DNA of 25,047 nucleotides from Marine Group I thaumarchaeote SCGC AAA799-O18 (GTDB taxonomy: Archaea > Thermoproteota > Nitrososphaeria > Nitrososphaerales > Nitrosopumilaceae): the NCBI GenBank assembly GCA_000746705.1, contig JOTC01000013.1, forward strand, positions 1-25,047, given 5' to 3'. Under the pieces are notes generated by a model that did no database searches, was not told the origin of the DNA, and saw only the letters and a program-made list of their open reading frames with translations. Below are positions 14,922 through 21,260 of the stretch, in pieces. Position 1 is the first letter of the stretch, and each line of letters starts with the position of its first letter. The position numbers and the translations under genes are program-made.

Positions 14922-15645
14922 GAATCTAATAACATTTGATCAAGACATTACAGACGATAATTACGGCACCTACTACAATAAACGTTCAGTTGAGCAGTTA
15001 CTAAAGTATGGTTTGATACTTTTAGATAAACCACCAGGTCCTACTAGCCATCAAGTAGTTGCGTGGACAAAGCGAATCCTAGAAATTTCAAAGGCGGGTC
15101 ATAGTGGGACGTTGGATCCACAAGTAACTGGTGTGCTTCCATTAGGTCTTGGTGAGGGCACAAAGGCTCTTGGTGTATTGTTATTAGGTCCAAAGGAATA
15201 TCTTGCTTTGGGTAGACTTCATTCATTACCATCTAATGAACAACTTACTGACATCTTAAGGCAATTTTCTGGTGACATATATCAAAAACCGCCACAACGT
15301 TCAGCAGTTTCAAGGCAGACACGAATTCGACGAATCTTTGAGTTGGAATTACTTGAACAGAAGGAAAGATTGATTTTAATCCGTGTACTTTGTGAAGCAG
15401 GAACCTATATTCGAAAACTAATCTATGATTTTGGTGAAGTTTTAGGTTACGGTGGTACTATGATAGAGCTGAGACGAACACGTGTAAGCCAATTCCACGA
15501 AGACTACCCATTAGTTACTCTGCATCAAATTGCTAACGCTTTTACCGATTGGAAAGAAAAAAAAGATGATTCTGCTCTATTGAAAAGTCTGCTCTCCACC
15601 ATTTTTTATTTTACCAGTCATACTACCATCATCATGCAGAATTAG
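14902..15645 (+). CDS. cbf5: tRNA/rRNA pseudouridine synthase Cbf5, truncated before the PUA domain
   Basis: Cbf5 is the catalytic subunit of H/ACA ribonucleoproteins and also acts alone on tRNA position 55. The catalytic domain is intact: LLDKPPGPTSHQVVAW at 40-55, AGHSGTLDPQVTGVLPLGLG with catalytic Asp72, and the later IRVLCEAGTYIRKLIYDFG and ELRRTRVSQF. Archaeal Cbf5 continues for about 80 more residues as the RNA-binding PUA domain. Here recognisable sequence ends at about residue 230 (DWKEKKDDSALLK). Some 19 residues from an opposing gene then follow to TAG at 15643-15645. PUA is absent, so binding to guide RNA would be impaired if this is real. Confidence 0.85.
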   Translation: MKLKQLENLITFDQDITDDNYGTYYNKRSVEQLLKYGLILLDKPPGPTSHQVVAWTKRILEISKAGHSGTLDPQVTGVLPLGLGEGTKALGVLLLGPKEYLALGRLHSLPSNEQLTDILRQFSGDIYQKPPQRSAVSRQTRIRRIFELELLEQKERLILIRVLCEAGTYIRKLIYDFGEVLGYGGTMIELRRTRVSQFHEDYPLVTLHQIANAFTDWKEKKDDSALLKSLLSTIFYFTSHTTIIMQN

Positions 15646-16023
15646 GGAATCATCGTATAGCACATAGCCACCCTCAAATCTGTATTCAGTTGATTCAAAT
15701 GATATTTTGGGTGGTTCGAGTATAGGTTTTTCAGAAGTTACTTGTGGTAGCTTAATTTTCAGCGGTAACATTTGTGCTGGCATGACAGGTGAAAACTTGT
15801 ATTCTTCAGAAAACATACGGTTATCATCGTTAACAGACACGGTGATTGATGGAATTACTGGATACATTTCAGTATTTTTTACACCGCCAATTACAGTATA
15901 GATTCCATCATGATCATAAAACCCAACATACTCATGGTCTGGGATATACACCTCCCCGCTTGCAGAGACTGGAATTAGAACGAGAAGTGTGATTATTGCC
16001 GAAGTAAGAAATAATTTACTCAT
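15577..16023 (-). CDS. Exported protein of unknown function, 3'-truncated
   Basis: I do not recognise a named family. The 148-residue product starts with a signal peptide (MSKLFLTSAIITLLVLIPVSASG) and then a beta-rich domain (YVGFYDHDGIYTVIGGVKN, later ITVSVNDDN and PPKISFESTEYRF). It ends GSMTGKIKNGGEQTFQ and then TAG. The ending resembles the beginning of a second beta-sandwich repeat (G-x-I-x-N-x-G) that is cut off. The frame overlaps the truncated cbf5 end by 69 nt in antisense, and the cut lies exactly where cbf5 loses homology. It overlaps the upstream gene by 4 nt, so it belongs to the rpl15e transcript. Likely surface-exposed or periplasmic. Confidence 0.65.
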   Translation of the reverse strand: MSKLFLTSAIITLLVLIPVSASGEVYIPDHEYVGFYDHDGIYTVIGGVKNTEMYPVIPSITVSVNDDNRMFSEEYKFSPVMPAQMLPLKIKLPQVTSEKPILEPPKISFESTEYRFEGGYVLYDDSLILHDDGSMTGKIKNGGEQTFQ

Positions 16024-16376
16024 ACATTCACTCCAGTTTTTCCATATTTACTCTTTTTTCTAATCTTCATAATTAGAACGGCTGGGGCAATAAAGTACAT
16101 TCCAATATTCAAAATAATTACCCCTATACCATATCCTAACATCTCAGATTCAGAGTTAATATCAGCATACTGTAACAGAGTCAGAGATATCAATAGAGGA
16201 GTTAGCGCTAGTTTCACAGCCTCCTTGAATATTGGATTCTCTCTTTCATAATCAGCTATTGTTGGACTGAATGAGTAATAGAAATGATTGAAACCAGTCA
16301 TAAAGTTAGTTCCTGATTCTGTTTGGAGTACAGTATTGTCACGAATCTCTCTCAAGAATTGAACTTGTGGCGCCAT
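16020..16376 (-). CDS. CFI-box C-terminal domain protein, C-terminal part (frameshifted)
   Basis: The 118-residue frame reads MAPQVQFLREIRDNTVLQ, then two hydrophobic helices (about residues 52-70 and 80-102), ending with a basic KIRKKSKYGK. This is the second half of the CFI-box C-terminal module. In the family a Cys-Phe/Leu-Ile-Ala-Thr-Ala-x-Tyr-Gly-Ser motif is followed directly by such a Pro-Gln-Val-x-x-Leu-Arg-x-x-Arg-Asp helix and membrane segments. The first half of the motif sits in another frame at 16378-16845. The apparent ATG start at 16376 is probably an internal Met. Confidence 0.7.
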   Translation of the reverse strand: MAPQVQFLREIRDNTVLQTESGTNFMTGFNHFYYSFSPTIADYERENPIFKEAVKLALTPLLISLTLLQYADINSESEMLGYGIGVIILNIGMYFIAPAVLIMKIRKKSKYGKTGVNV

Positions 16377-16377
16377 T

Positions 16378-16845
16378 TCAGGTGGCTGTTGCTATGAGGC
16401 AGCCACCACCGTTAGACACTTCCTGTGATTCCATGTCAAGGCTTTTCATTTCAACTATCTCTATTACATGTTCACCTTTTCCGTTAATTGTCATACCGAT
16501 ATAGATACTGTTGTCATTTTCGTTGATAATAGGAAAAACTTCTTGCCCATCAAGTAAAACCGTAACTGCACCTACAAAAAATCCCTTGGGAATATAAAAC
16601 TCACATTCGTTTCCTTCTTCATTACCAGTTTCAACATTAAATGTTAAACTTTTGTCAGTCTCACTAAATGTGGGTGGAAGCACTGGAAAATTTGCAACTC
16701 CCTCAATTTCAAAAGCATTTTCGCCAGAATTGATTATATATTTGAATTTTAATCCAACATTCTCTAATTCTGAAATATCAACAGCATACGCAGGTAAAAT
16801 TATAACAATTGATAAAATAAATATTAAAAAAATAACACTCTTCAA
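16378..16845 (-). CDS. CFI-box exported protein, N-terminal part (frameshifted)
   Basis: The 155-residue frame begins with TTG immediately after the rpl15e stop. It has a signal peptide (VIFLIFILSIVIILPAYA), an about 115-residue beta-rich extracellular domain and then GGGCLIATAT followed by TGA. The motif should continue Tyr-Gly-Ser-x into the next frame. The bases at 16369-16384 fit loss of about 8 nt encoding those residues. The intact protein would be about 275 residues, secreted and held in the membrane by the C-terminal helices. Function is unknown to me; the CFI-box was named for a sorting- or anchoring-like C-terminal region. Confidence 0.7.
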   Translation of the reverse strand: MKSVIFLIFILSIVIILPAYAVDISELENVGLKFKYIINSGENAFEIEGVANFPVLPPTFSETDKSLTFNVETGNEEGNECEFYIPKGFFVGAVTVLLDGQEVFPIINENDNSIYIGMTINGKGEHVIEIVEMKSLDMESQEVSNGGGCLIATAT

Positions 16846-17304
16846 CTATGCCACACTGGACAAAACTCGCTTACGTATTTCTTTATCTTTTGCGATTCTT
16901 TTATGTGATGGGTCAGCCAATATTACCTCAAACCAATAATGCATACCATCCTTATACAAGAAGTAAGACCCAAGAAGTTTCATATTCCGATATCTTTCTA
17001 AAACTCTTCTCTCTGCTACCTGTTTCATAGAAACGTCAGCCTTGATTCTAGTAACGCCTAAGTGCTTTGGTCTCCTTCCGCCTCTAGGCCTTTGTTTTCT
17101 CATTCCGCCAGTTCCCACACGCATTCGGATAACAACAATTCCCTGCTTTGCCTTATAACCGAGTCTTCTAGCTCGTATAATCCTGCTAGGTTTTGGTATT
17201 CGAATAATTGCATTTTGTTTTCTCCATAAAGCAGCTTTATCACGAAGATCACTAGAGTTATTCTTCCACATTTTTATCCAAACCTGTTCCTGATCACTTG
17301 GCAT
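16846..17304 (-). CDS. rpl15e: 50S ribosomal protein eL15
   Basis: The 152-residue basic protein shows the eL15 core: IRIPKPSRIIRARRLGYKAK, QGIVVIRMRVGTGGMRKQRP, RGGRRPKHLGV and the C-terminal YRNMKLLGSYFLYKDGMHYW with EVILADPSHKRI. It should not be confused with uL15 at 11193, an unrelated protein. It heads a minus-strand transcript that continues without a gap into the CFI-box gene, an unusual pairing of a ribosomal protein with exported proteins. Confidence 0.95.
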   Translation of the reverse strand: MPSDQEQVWIKMWKNNSSDLRDKAALWRKQNAIIRIPKPSRIIRARRLGYKAKQGIVVIRMRVGTGGMRKQRPRGGRRPKHLGVTRIKADVSMKQVAERRVLERYRNMKLLGSYFLYKDGMHYWFEVILADPSHKRIAKDKEIRKRVLSSVA

Positions 17305-17354
17305 GAAATTAACGAGTAATAACCCTTAATATTCGTAATAATTCGATCGTTATT

Positions 17355-17990
17355 GTGAAAATTACCGCGTTATTACTTTTGTTATTAGTTATCATGTCTA
17401 CTTTACCATACATGAGTCAAACTTTTGCTGTAGTTACAGTAACCATTGAAACAAGTCAAGACATTTACCATTATGGTGAGCATCTGTCAATGACAATCAA
17501 TGTTTCTGAGATCACTGGAGATATTGCAACTGTATACATTATAGACATGGAAGAGAGAAAAAGCATATTATTAAGCCCGCCAATTTCTCAAAAAACTACA
17601 GAACTTCCTTCACGACATCCTTTTGATGCTACAATATGGAAAGCTGGTTTCTATACGCTAGAAGTTGAATATTCCGGAGAAAAGTCAGCGGTACAGTTTT
17701 CTATTGAGGATACCGGAGAAATTGCCCTGCCTTTCTGGATAAAAGATCTCGCAAAAATGTGGATAACTGAACCACTTGTTACAGACAAAGATTTTACACG
17801 TGCAATAGAATATCTAATTCAAAATGAAATTATTAAAATACCATATACTGAACCCGAAGGTGAAACAATAGCAAGTATACCAGATTGGGTAAAAACTAAT
17901 GCTGAATGGTGGCTTTATGAAAAAATTTCAGACACAGAATTTACTCTGTCGTTACAATATCTCATAAAAAAAGGAATTATAACTATATAA
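17355..17990 (+). CDS. Exported protein with two W-x-K...A-x-W repeats
   Basis: Function unknown. The 211-residue protein starts with GTG and a signal peptide (ITALLLLLLVIMSTLPYMS, cleavage probably after TFA at 23-25). A beta-sandwich-like domain (about 26-118) follows, with the pattern of archaeal exported Ig-like modules (YHYGEHLSMTINVSE, FYTLEVEYSG). Two copies of a helical repeat come next: residues 124-163 (PFWIKDLAKMWITEP...AIEYLIQNEIIKIP) and 174-211 (IPDWVKTNAEWWLYEK...SLQYLIKKGIITI). This roughly 40-residue Trp-rich repeat is frequent in exported thaumarchaeal proteins, from my knowledge of the group. Convergent with the next gene, 3 nt apart. Confidence 0.7.
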   Translation: MKITALLLLLLVIMSTLPYMSQTFAVVTVTIETSQDIYHYGEHLSMTINVSEITGDIATVYIIDMEERKSILLSPPISQKTTELPSRHPFDATIWKAGFYTLEVEYSGEKSAVQFSIEDTGEIALPFWIKDLAKMWITEPLVTDKDFTRAIEYLIQNEIIKIPYTEPEGETIASIPDWVKTNAEWWLYEKISDTEFTLSLQYLIKKGIITI

Positions 17991-17993
17991 TTA

Positions 17994-18677
17994 TCAAGTA
18001 GTTTTTTTTCTAGAAGCTCTTGAAATCAAATATAGAAATATCGCAATAACAAACGCAATCAAGACTGCAAAAGTGATAGAATATATCCATGAACTTACAG
18101 TTTCAGCAGATGACGTGGAAGGAGCTGGCGTAGATTCAACACTAACAATTTCATCTAAAACACAGGCACCATCTTCAAGATGTGTACCTTCCCCACATTT
18201 TTCCTCTGCTGCTTCTGCTGCTTCTGCTGCTTCTGCTGCTTCTGCTGCTTCTGCTGCTTCTGCTGCTTCTGCTGCTTCTGCTGCTTCAACTTCTGGAATA
18301 ATAAAACTAAAAGTTGTAGTCGCACTTGTGTCCCCATAATTAACCGATATATTGTAATCGCCAGCAAACTTCCACAGAGAACCAGCAGTGTTAACGTTGT
18401 AAAGGAAACTACCTACATCGGAAGGAAGTATTTGAGATATTGTGATTATATTGTTATTTGGATCAATTATTCTAAGTGCAACCTCATAGACCTTAACTGG
18501 GTCTGATGTATCAAAATTAGTTATTGACCCAGAAACCAATATTACTGATCCTTTTTCATATGACAAATAATCTGTTTCAACAGTAATAGTCTGCGGTTCA
18601 GCATAAACAAAAGCAGGTGATAACACCAAAAAAAATAACATGATAAAAACTAGTAATTTCAATTTATAATACACCAC
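17994..18677 (-). CDS. Exported membrane-anchored protein with a Glu-Ala-Ala repeat
   Basis: Function unknown. The product has a signal peptide (KLLVFIMLFFLVLSPAFVYA), then one Ig-like beta domain (about 30-130). Nine Glu-Ala-Ala repeats follow, then the small Cys motif KCGEGTHLEDGACVLD, a Thr/Ser/Pro-rich linker and a C-terminal transmembrane helix with a basic tail (RASRKKTT). The layout suggests a cell-envelope protein held by its C-terminus with the repeat as a stalk. Start is GTG at 18677, overlapping serA by 14 nt, or TTG at 18662, which begins MKLLVF after the serA stop. The second gives a cleaner signal peptide. Confidence 0.7.
   Translation of the reverse strand: MVYYKLKLLVFIMLFFLVLSPAFVYAEPQTITVETDYLSYEKGSVILVSGSITNFDTSDPVKVYEVALRIIDPNNNIITISQILPSDVGSFLYNVNTAGSLWKFAGDYNISVNYGDTSATTTFSFIIPEVEAAEAAEAAEAAEAAEAAEAAEAAEAAEEKCGEGTHLEDGACVLDEIVSVESTPAPSTSSAETVSSWIYSITFAVLIAFVIAIFLYLISRASRKKTT
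18205..18285. repeat. 9-bp tandem repeat, nine copies (Glu-Ala-Ala)
   Basis: On the plus strand the unit is TCTGCTGCT, repeated nine times without error. On the coding minus strand it gives Glu-Ala-Ala in frame. Units are multiples of three, so slippage changes length but not frame. Confidence 0.95.
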
Positions 18678-19596
18678 GAAGTATCTGTATTATCTTTTCT
18701 GCTATAACATTTGCAGCTAATGACTGAGCTTCTTTTGTCTGAGCGCCTATGTGTGGTGTTGCTATGAAGTTAGGAAGGGTGATAAGCCTGTTTCCAGTAG
18801 CAGGTTCTACCTCAAAAACATCAAGTGCTGCACTTTCCAAGTTTCCGGCTTTTAGTGCATTGTATAATGCCTCTTCATCAATCACACCACCACGCGAAGT
18901 ATTAACGATATGCGCACTCTTTTTCATCAGCTTCAGTTTTTCTGCGTTTATCATGTGTTTTGTACTGTCAAGTAATGGCACATGAATCGATATATAGTCA
19001 GAGCTTGATAGTAAAGTATCAATATCTGATTTCATAAGACCAACCTCTTTTGAAAATTCTTCGTCTATAGCAACTACATCATATCCAATGATATTCATGT
19101 TCAATGCTCTTGCAAGTCTACCTAACCTTTTGCCTATATTTCCCAGTCCAATAATTCCAAGATATTTACCCTTCAATTCACTACCCATCATCTCCTTTTT
19201 AATCCAGTTTCCATTACGGACCTCTCTATCAGCTCGTGGAATCTCCCTTGCCATAGAGAGCATTAAACCCACAACAAGTTCAGCTACGGCAGTAATTGCC
19301 CCCTCAACTGCATTGATTACCTTGATGTTTTTTTCCTTGGCAGCTTCCTGGTCAATATTATCAAGTCCAACGCCTACCCTTGCAATTATCTGACATTTGT
19401 CAGCCTTTTCTATCAATTCCTTGACCAATTTGGTTCTACTACGTACAACAACCACATTGAAGTTTCCAATCTTTTCCGCAATCTGTGCTGTGGTAATTTC
19501 AGGTTCATATGTAACTTTAAGGCCGTTTTTATCAAGAATTTCCTTCAGTATGGGATTCACTTGATCACAAATCAAAACTGATTGATTTAGAGACAT
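18664..19596 (-). CDS. serA: D-3-phosphoglycerate dehydrogenase
   Basis: First step of serine synthesis, oxidising 3-phosphoglycerate with NAD+. The 310-residue protein is a D-2-hydroxyacid dehydrogenase with the Rossmann motif GLGNIG at 150-155. The catalytic residues are Arg235 (NTSRGGVIDEEAL), Glu264 (DVFEVEP) and His282 (TPHIGAQTKEAQ). It lacks the C-terminal ACT domain, as in short-type enzymes, so no serine feedback site is visible. A related 2-hydroxyacid dehydrogenase cannot be excluded. The frame is open to TTG at 19611, but ATG at 19596 lies 26 nt from a TATA box and starts the conserved region. The exported-protein gene downstream overlaps its end. Confidence 0.85.
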   Translation of the reverse strand: MSLNQSVLICDQVNPILKEILDKNGLKVTYEPEITTAQIAEKIGNFNVVVVRSRTKLVKELIEKADKCQIIARVGVGLDNIDQEAAKEKNIKVINAVEGAITAVAELVVGLMLSMAREIPRADREVRNGNWIKKEMMGSELKGKYLGIIGLGNIGKRLGRLARALNMNIIGYDVVAIDEEFSKEVGLMKSDIDTLLSSSDYISIHVPLLDSTKHMINAEKLKLMKKSAHIVNTSRGGVIDEEALYNALKAGNLESAALDVFEVEPATGNRLITLPNFIATPHIGAQTKEAQSLAANVIAEKIIQILRGVL

Positions 19597-19618
19597 GATG
19601 ATCAATTTCAAAAACAGA

Positions 19619-19624
19619 ATATAA
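19619..19624 (-). promoter_or_regulatory. TATA box of serA
   Basis: TTATAT on the minus strand is centred about 26 nt before ATG at 19596, implying a leaderless mRNA and supporting that start. Confidence 0.5.
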
Positions 19625-19665
19625 TTGATTATGAGCTAATATCAATTAATTTTAGTTTTTGAAGT

Positions 19666-19681
19666 AAAAAAAAAGAAAAAA
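19666..19681 (-). terminator. Oligo-T terminator of the nirK-like gene
   Basis: On the minus strand a run of six T, one C and nine T begins about 14 nt after the stop at 19695, a typical archaeal T-rich terminator. Confidence 0.6.
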
Positions 19682-19694
19682 TGTTGGATTTTCC

Positions 19695-21101
19695 CTAAAG
19701 GAGGGATGGTACAACTACCCATAACTCGACGGCGCCATCGGCTGCTTGTGCTGCTGCGACTGAGTCGCTACACATGCAGTGAACATTCTTTGCTGGATGA
19801 TGTATTGATTGTTCTCCATATGGTGGAATTGCATCATATGGGTTACCTAATACACCAGAGTATGCACCAGCATCAACTGCACCTTGAACAACACCTAGTG
19901 CTGTTGCGGTTTCGTTGATAGTAGGTAATGGTAAACCAGCGACCCAAATAGTGGCTGCACCAGTGTAAATTGCTGCATAGTCGTGGTTGACACCAGCGTA
20001 AATGCCAGGTTCATCAAAGACAAGATCAACAATCATGTTCTGGGAACCACCAAGTAACCATGTTTCTGTACCACCAGATTGTACTCTGTTGCCCTGTGTG
20101 ACTCTGTCAAGAATCTCACCGACAATGTGGAAGTAAACCGGTTCGTTGCCCTGGTTCTCAATAAAGATTCTGTTATGCAAGCCGGTTGGTGTGAACAACA
20201 ACTGTGATTGATACTGCTTGAGGTCCATGCTATTCCATGGCTGTGCTACAAAGATGTTTGTTCCAGGATGACCGTTAAGCAAGTTATGGATCTCATTTGG
20301 TACATAACCAAATGGTTGTCCGTTAACTGCTGTGTAAACAGTATCATGTGCGAACATCTTAGTTGCATCATATGTACCTCCATCAGTCAAGTACATTTGT
20401 TGGTATTGAAGTTGCCACTCCAATGCGTCTCCTGAATAGAATTGTCTATCTCGTGAAACGTCACCATTAGCATTTACAGCTGTCTTTTCAACCATTAACT
20501 TACTGTAACCATCAATTGGATCAACTATGGCGATACCATACATTCCTTGAAGGACGTGTTGGTCCATTGCTGCTACATTAACACCAGAACAGTGGTATTT
20601 GTATACTCCTGGGACTTCTGCAATGTAACAATAAGTCTTTTCAGTTCCTGGCTGTACTGCACCAAATGTTGGTACAGCAGTAACCTGTGATGCGTGCATA
20701 TCGTTACCGTGTGGTGTTGGTTCACCATCTGGTACAGTTAGTGTCATCTTTACGACGTCACCTTGTGTAACCCTTAGTGTAGGTCCTGGGATCTGCTCAC
20801 TGAAGGTCATAGCACTCCAAGTGCCACCACCTAATCGTGGGAGATCGATACTTACACCAGTAAGTGGAAACTCAACGACAGTACGATTTTTGTATGCTTC
20901 GCTGTCACAGCTACCAGCCTCAGCAAATGCTGCTGGCATAACGAGTTCTAATCCGCCCATGTCATGGATTTTTTGTAAGGCATTAACATCACTGCTAAAT
21001 GCCGCTCCAGTCATTTGGGATGTAAAACTACTTCCGAATAGCGCGCCGCCCATGACAGCTATTGCTGCTATGGTAAACATGAAGTTCATGCGCTTATTCA
21101 T
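19695..21101 (-). CDS. nirK: NirK-type multicopper oxidase (putative copper nitrite reductase)
   Basis: Two-domain cupredoxin enzyme related to copper nitrite reductases and abundant in ammonia-oxidising archaea, where its substrate is still debated. The type 1 copper ligands are His131 and Cys171, with His182 and Met187 in DQHVLQGM. The type 2 ligands are His136 (PHGNDMHAS), His170 (KYHCSG) and His325 (YFHIVGEILD). The proton-relay Asp is Asp134. A signal peptide covers about 5-35, so it acts outside the membrane. The C-terminus has an unusual His/Cys cluster (HHPAKNVHCMC, 434-444). The ATG at 21101 is favoured over TTG at 21110 because of the TATA position. It has its own promoter and terminator, and its base composition looks richer in G+C than its neighbours. 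Confidence 0.9.
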   Translation of the reverse strand: MNKRMNFMFTIAAIAVMGGALFGSSFTSQMTGAAFSSDVNALQKIHDMGGLELVMPAAFAEAGSCDSEAYKNRTVVEFPLTGVSIDLPRLGGGTWSAMTFSEQIPGPTLRVTQGDVVKMTLTVPDGEPTPHGNDMHASQVTAVPTFGAVQPGTEKTYCYIAEVPGVYKYHCSGVNVAAMDQHVLQGMYGIAIVDPIDGYSKLMVEKTAVNANGDVSRDRQFYSGDALEWQLQYQQMYLTDGGTYDATKMFAHDTVYTAVNGQPFGYVPNEIHNLLNGHPGTNIFVAQPWNSMDLKQYQSQLLFTPTGLHNRIFIENQGNEPVYFHIVGEILDRVTQGNRVQSGGTETWLLGGSQNMIVDLVFDEPGIYAGVNHDYAAIYTGAATIWVAGLPLPTINETATALGVVQGAVDAGAYSGVLGNPYDAIPPYGEQSIHHPAKNVHCMCSDSVAAAQAADGAVELWVVVPSLL

Positions 21102-21126
21102 CGTGATCAAGGGATCAAATAGGGAA

Positions 21127-21134
21127 TTAATATA
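21127..21134 (-). promoter_or_regulatory. TATA box of nirK
   Basis: TATATTAA on the minus strand, centred about 29 nt before ATG at 21101. Transcription would start within a few bases of the ATG. Confidence 0.5.
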
Positions 21135-21231
21135 GCTTTATGAAGAAACTGTAAAGATGATCCTTCTGGTTTATCGCTCACAAATGTTTGAATAACATAC
21201 TATATCTTGTAAAATAATCTTTTTACTAAAA

Positions 21232-21239
21232 TTTATACT
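21232..21239 (+). promoter_or_regulatory. TATA box of fumC
   Basis: TTTATACT is centred 26 nt before the GTG at 21261, so the transcript is probably leaderless. No Shine-Dalgarno is visible. Confidence 0.55.
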
Positions 21240-21260
21240 AAGAAGAGACTAATTGTATAC

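Larger units (their letters stand above)
21102..21260. promoter_or_regulatory. Divergent promoter region between nirK and fumC
   Basis: This 159-nt gap contains no gene. It holds a TATA element for each divergent gene (21127-21134 minus, 21232-21239 plus) and about 95 nt between them, where a regulator could bind. No clear operator was seen. Confidence 0.5.

Noticed and set aside
18155..18506. Frames with Cys-Cys-Phe or Lys-Gln-Gln repeats around 18200
   Set aside because: They are alternative frames of the 9-bp Glu-Ala-Ala repeat in the minus-strand exported protein.
19706..19918. Plus-strand frame opposite the nirK end
   Set aside because: Antisense shadow; the minus strand encodes the well-supported copper oxidase.
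21141..21230. Possible tRNA or small RNA in the nirK/fumC gap
   Set aside because: No cloverleaf, box A/B pattern or GC-rich stem was found; the stretch is AT-rich promoter-like DNA.
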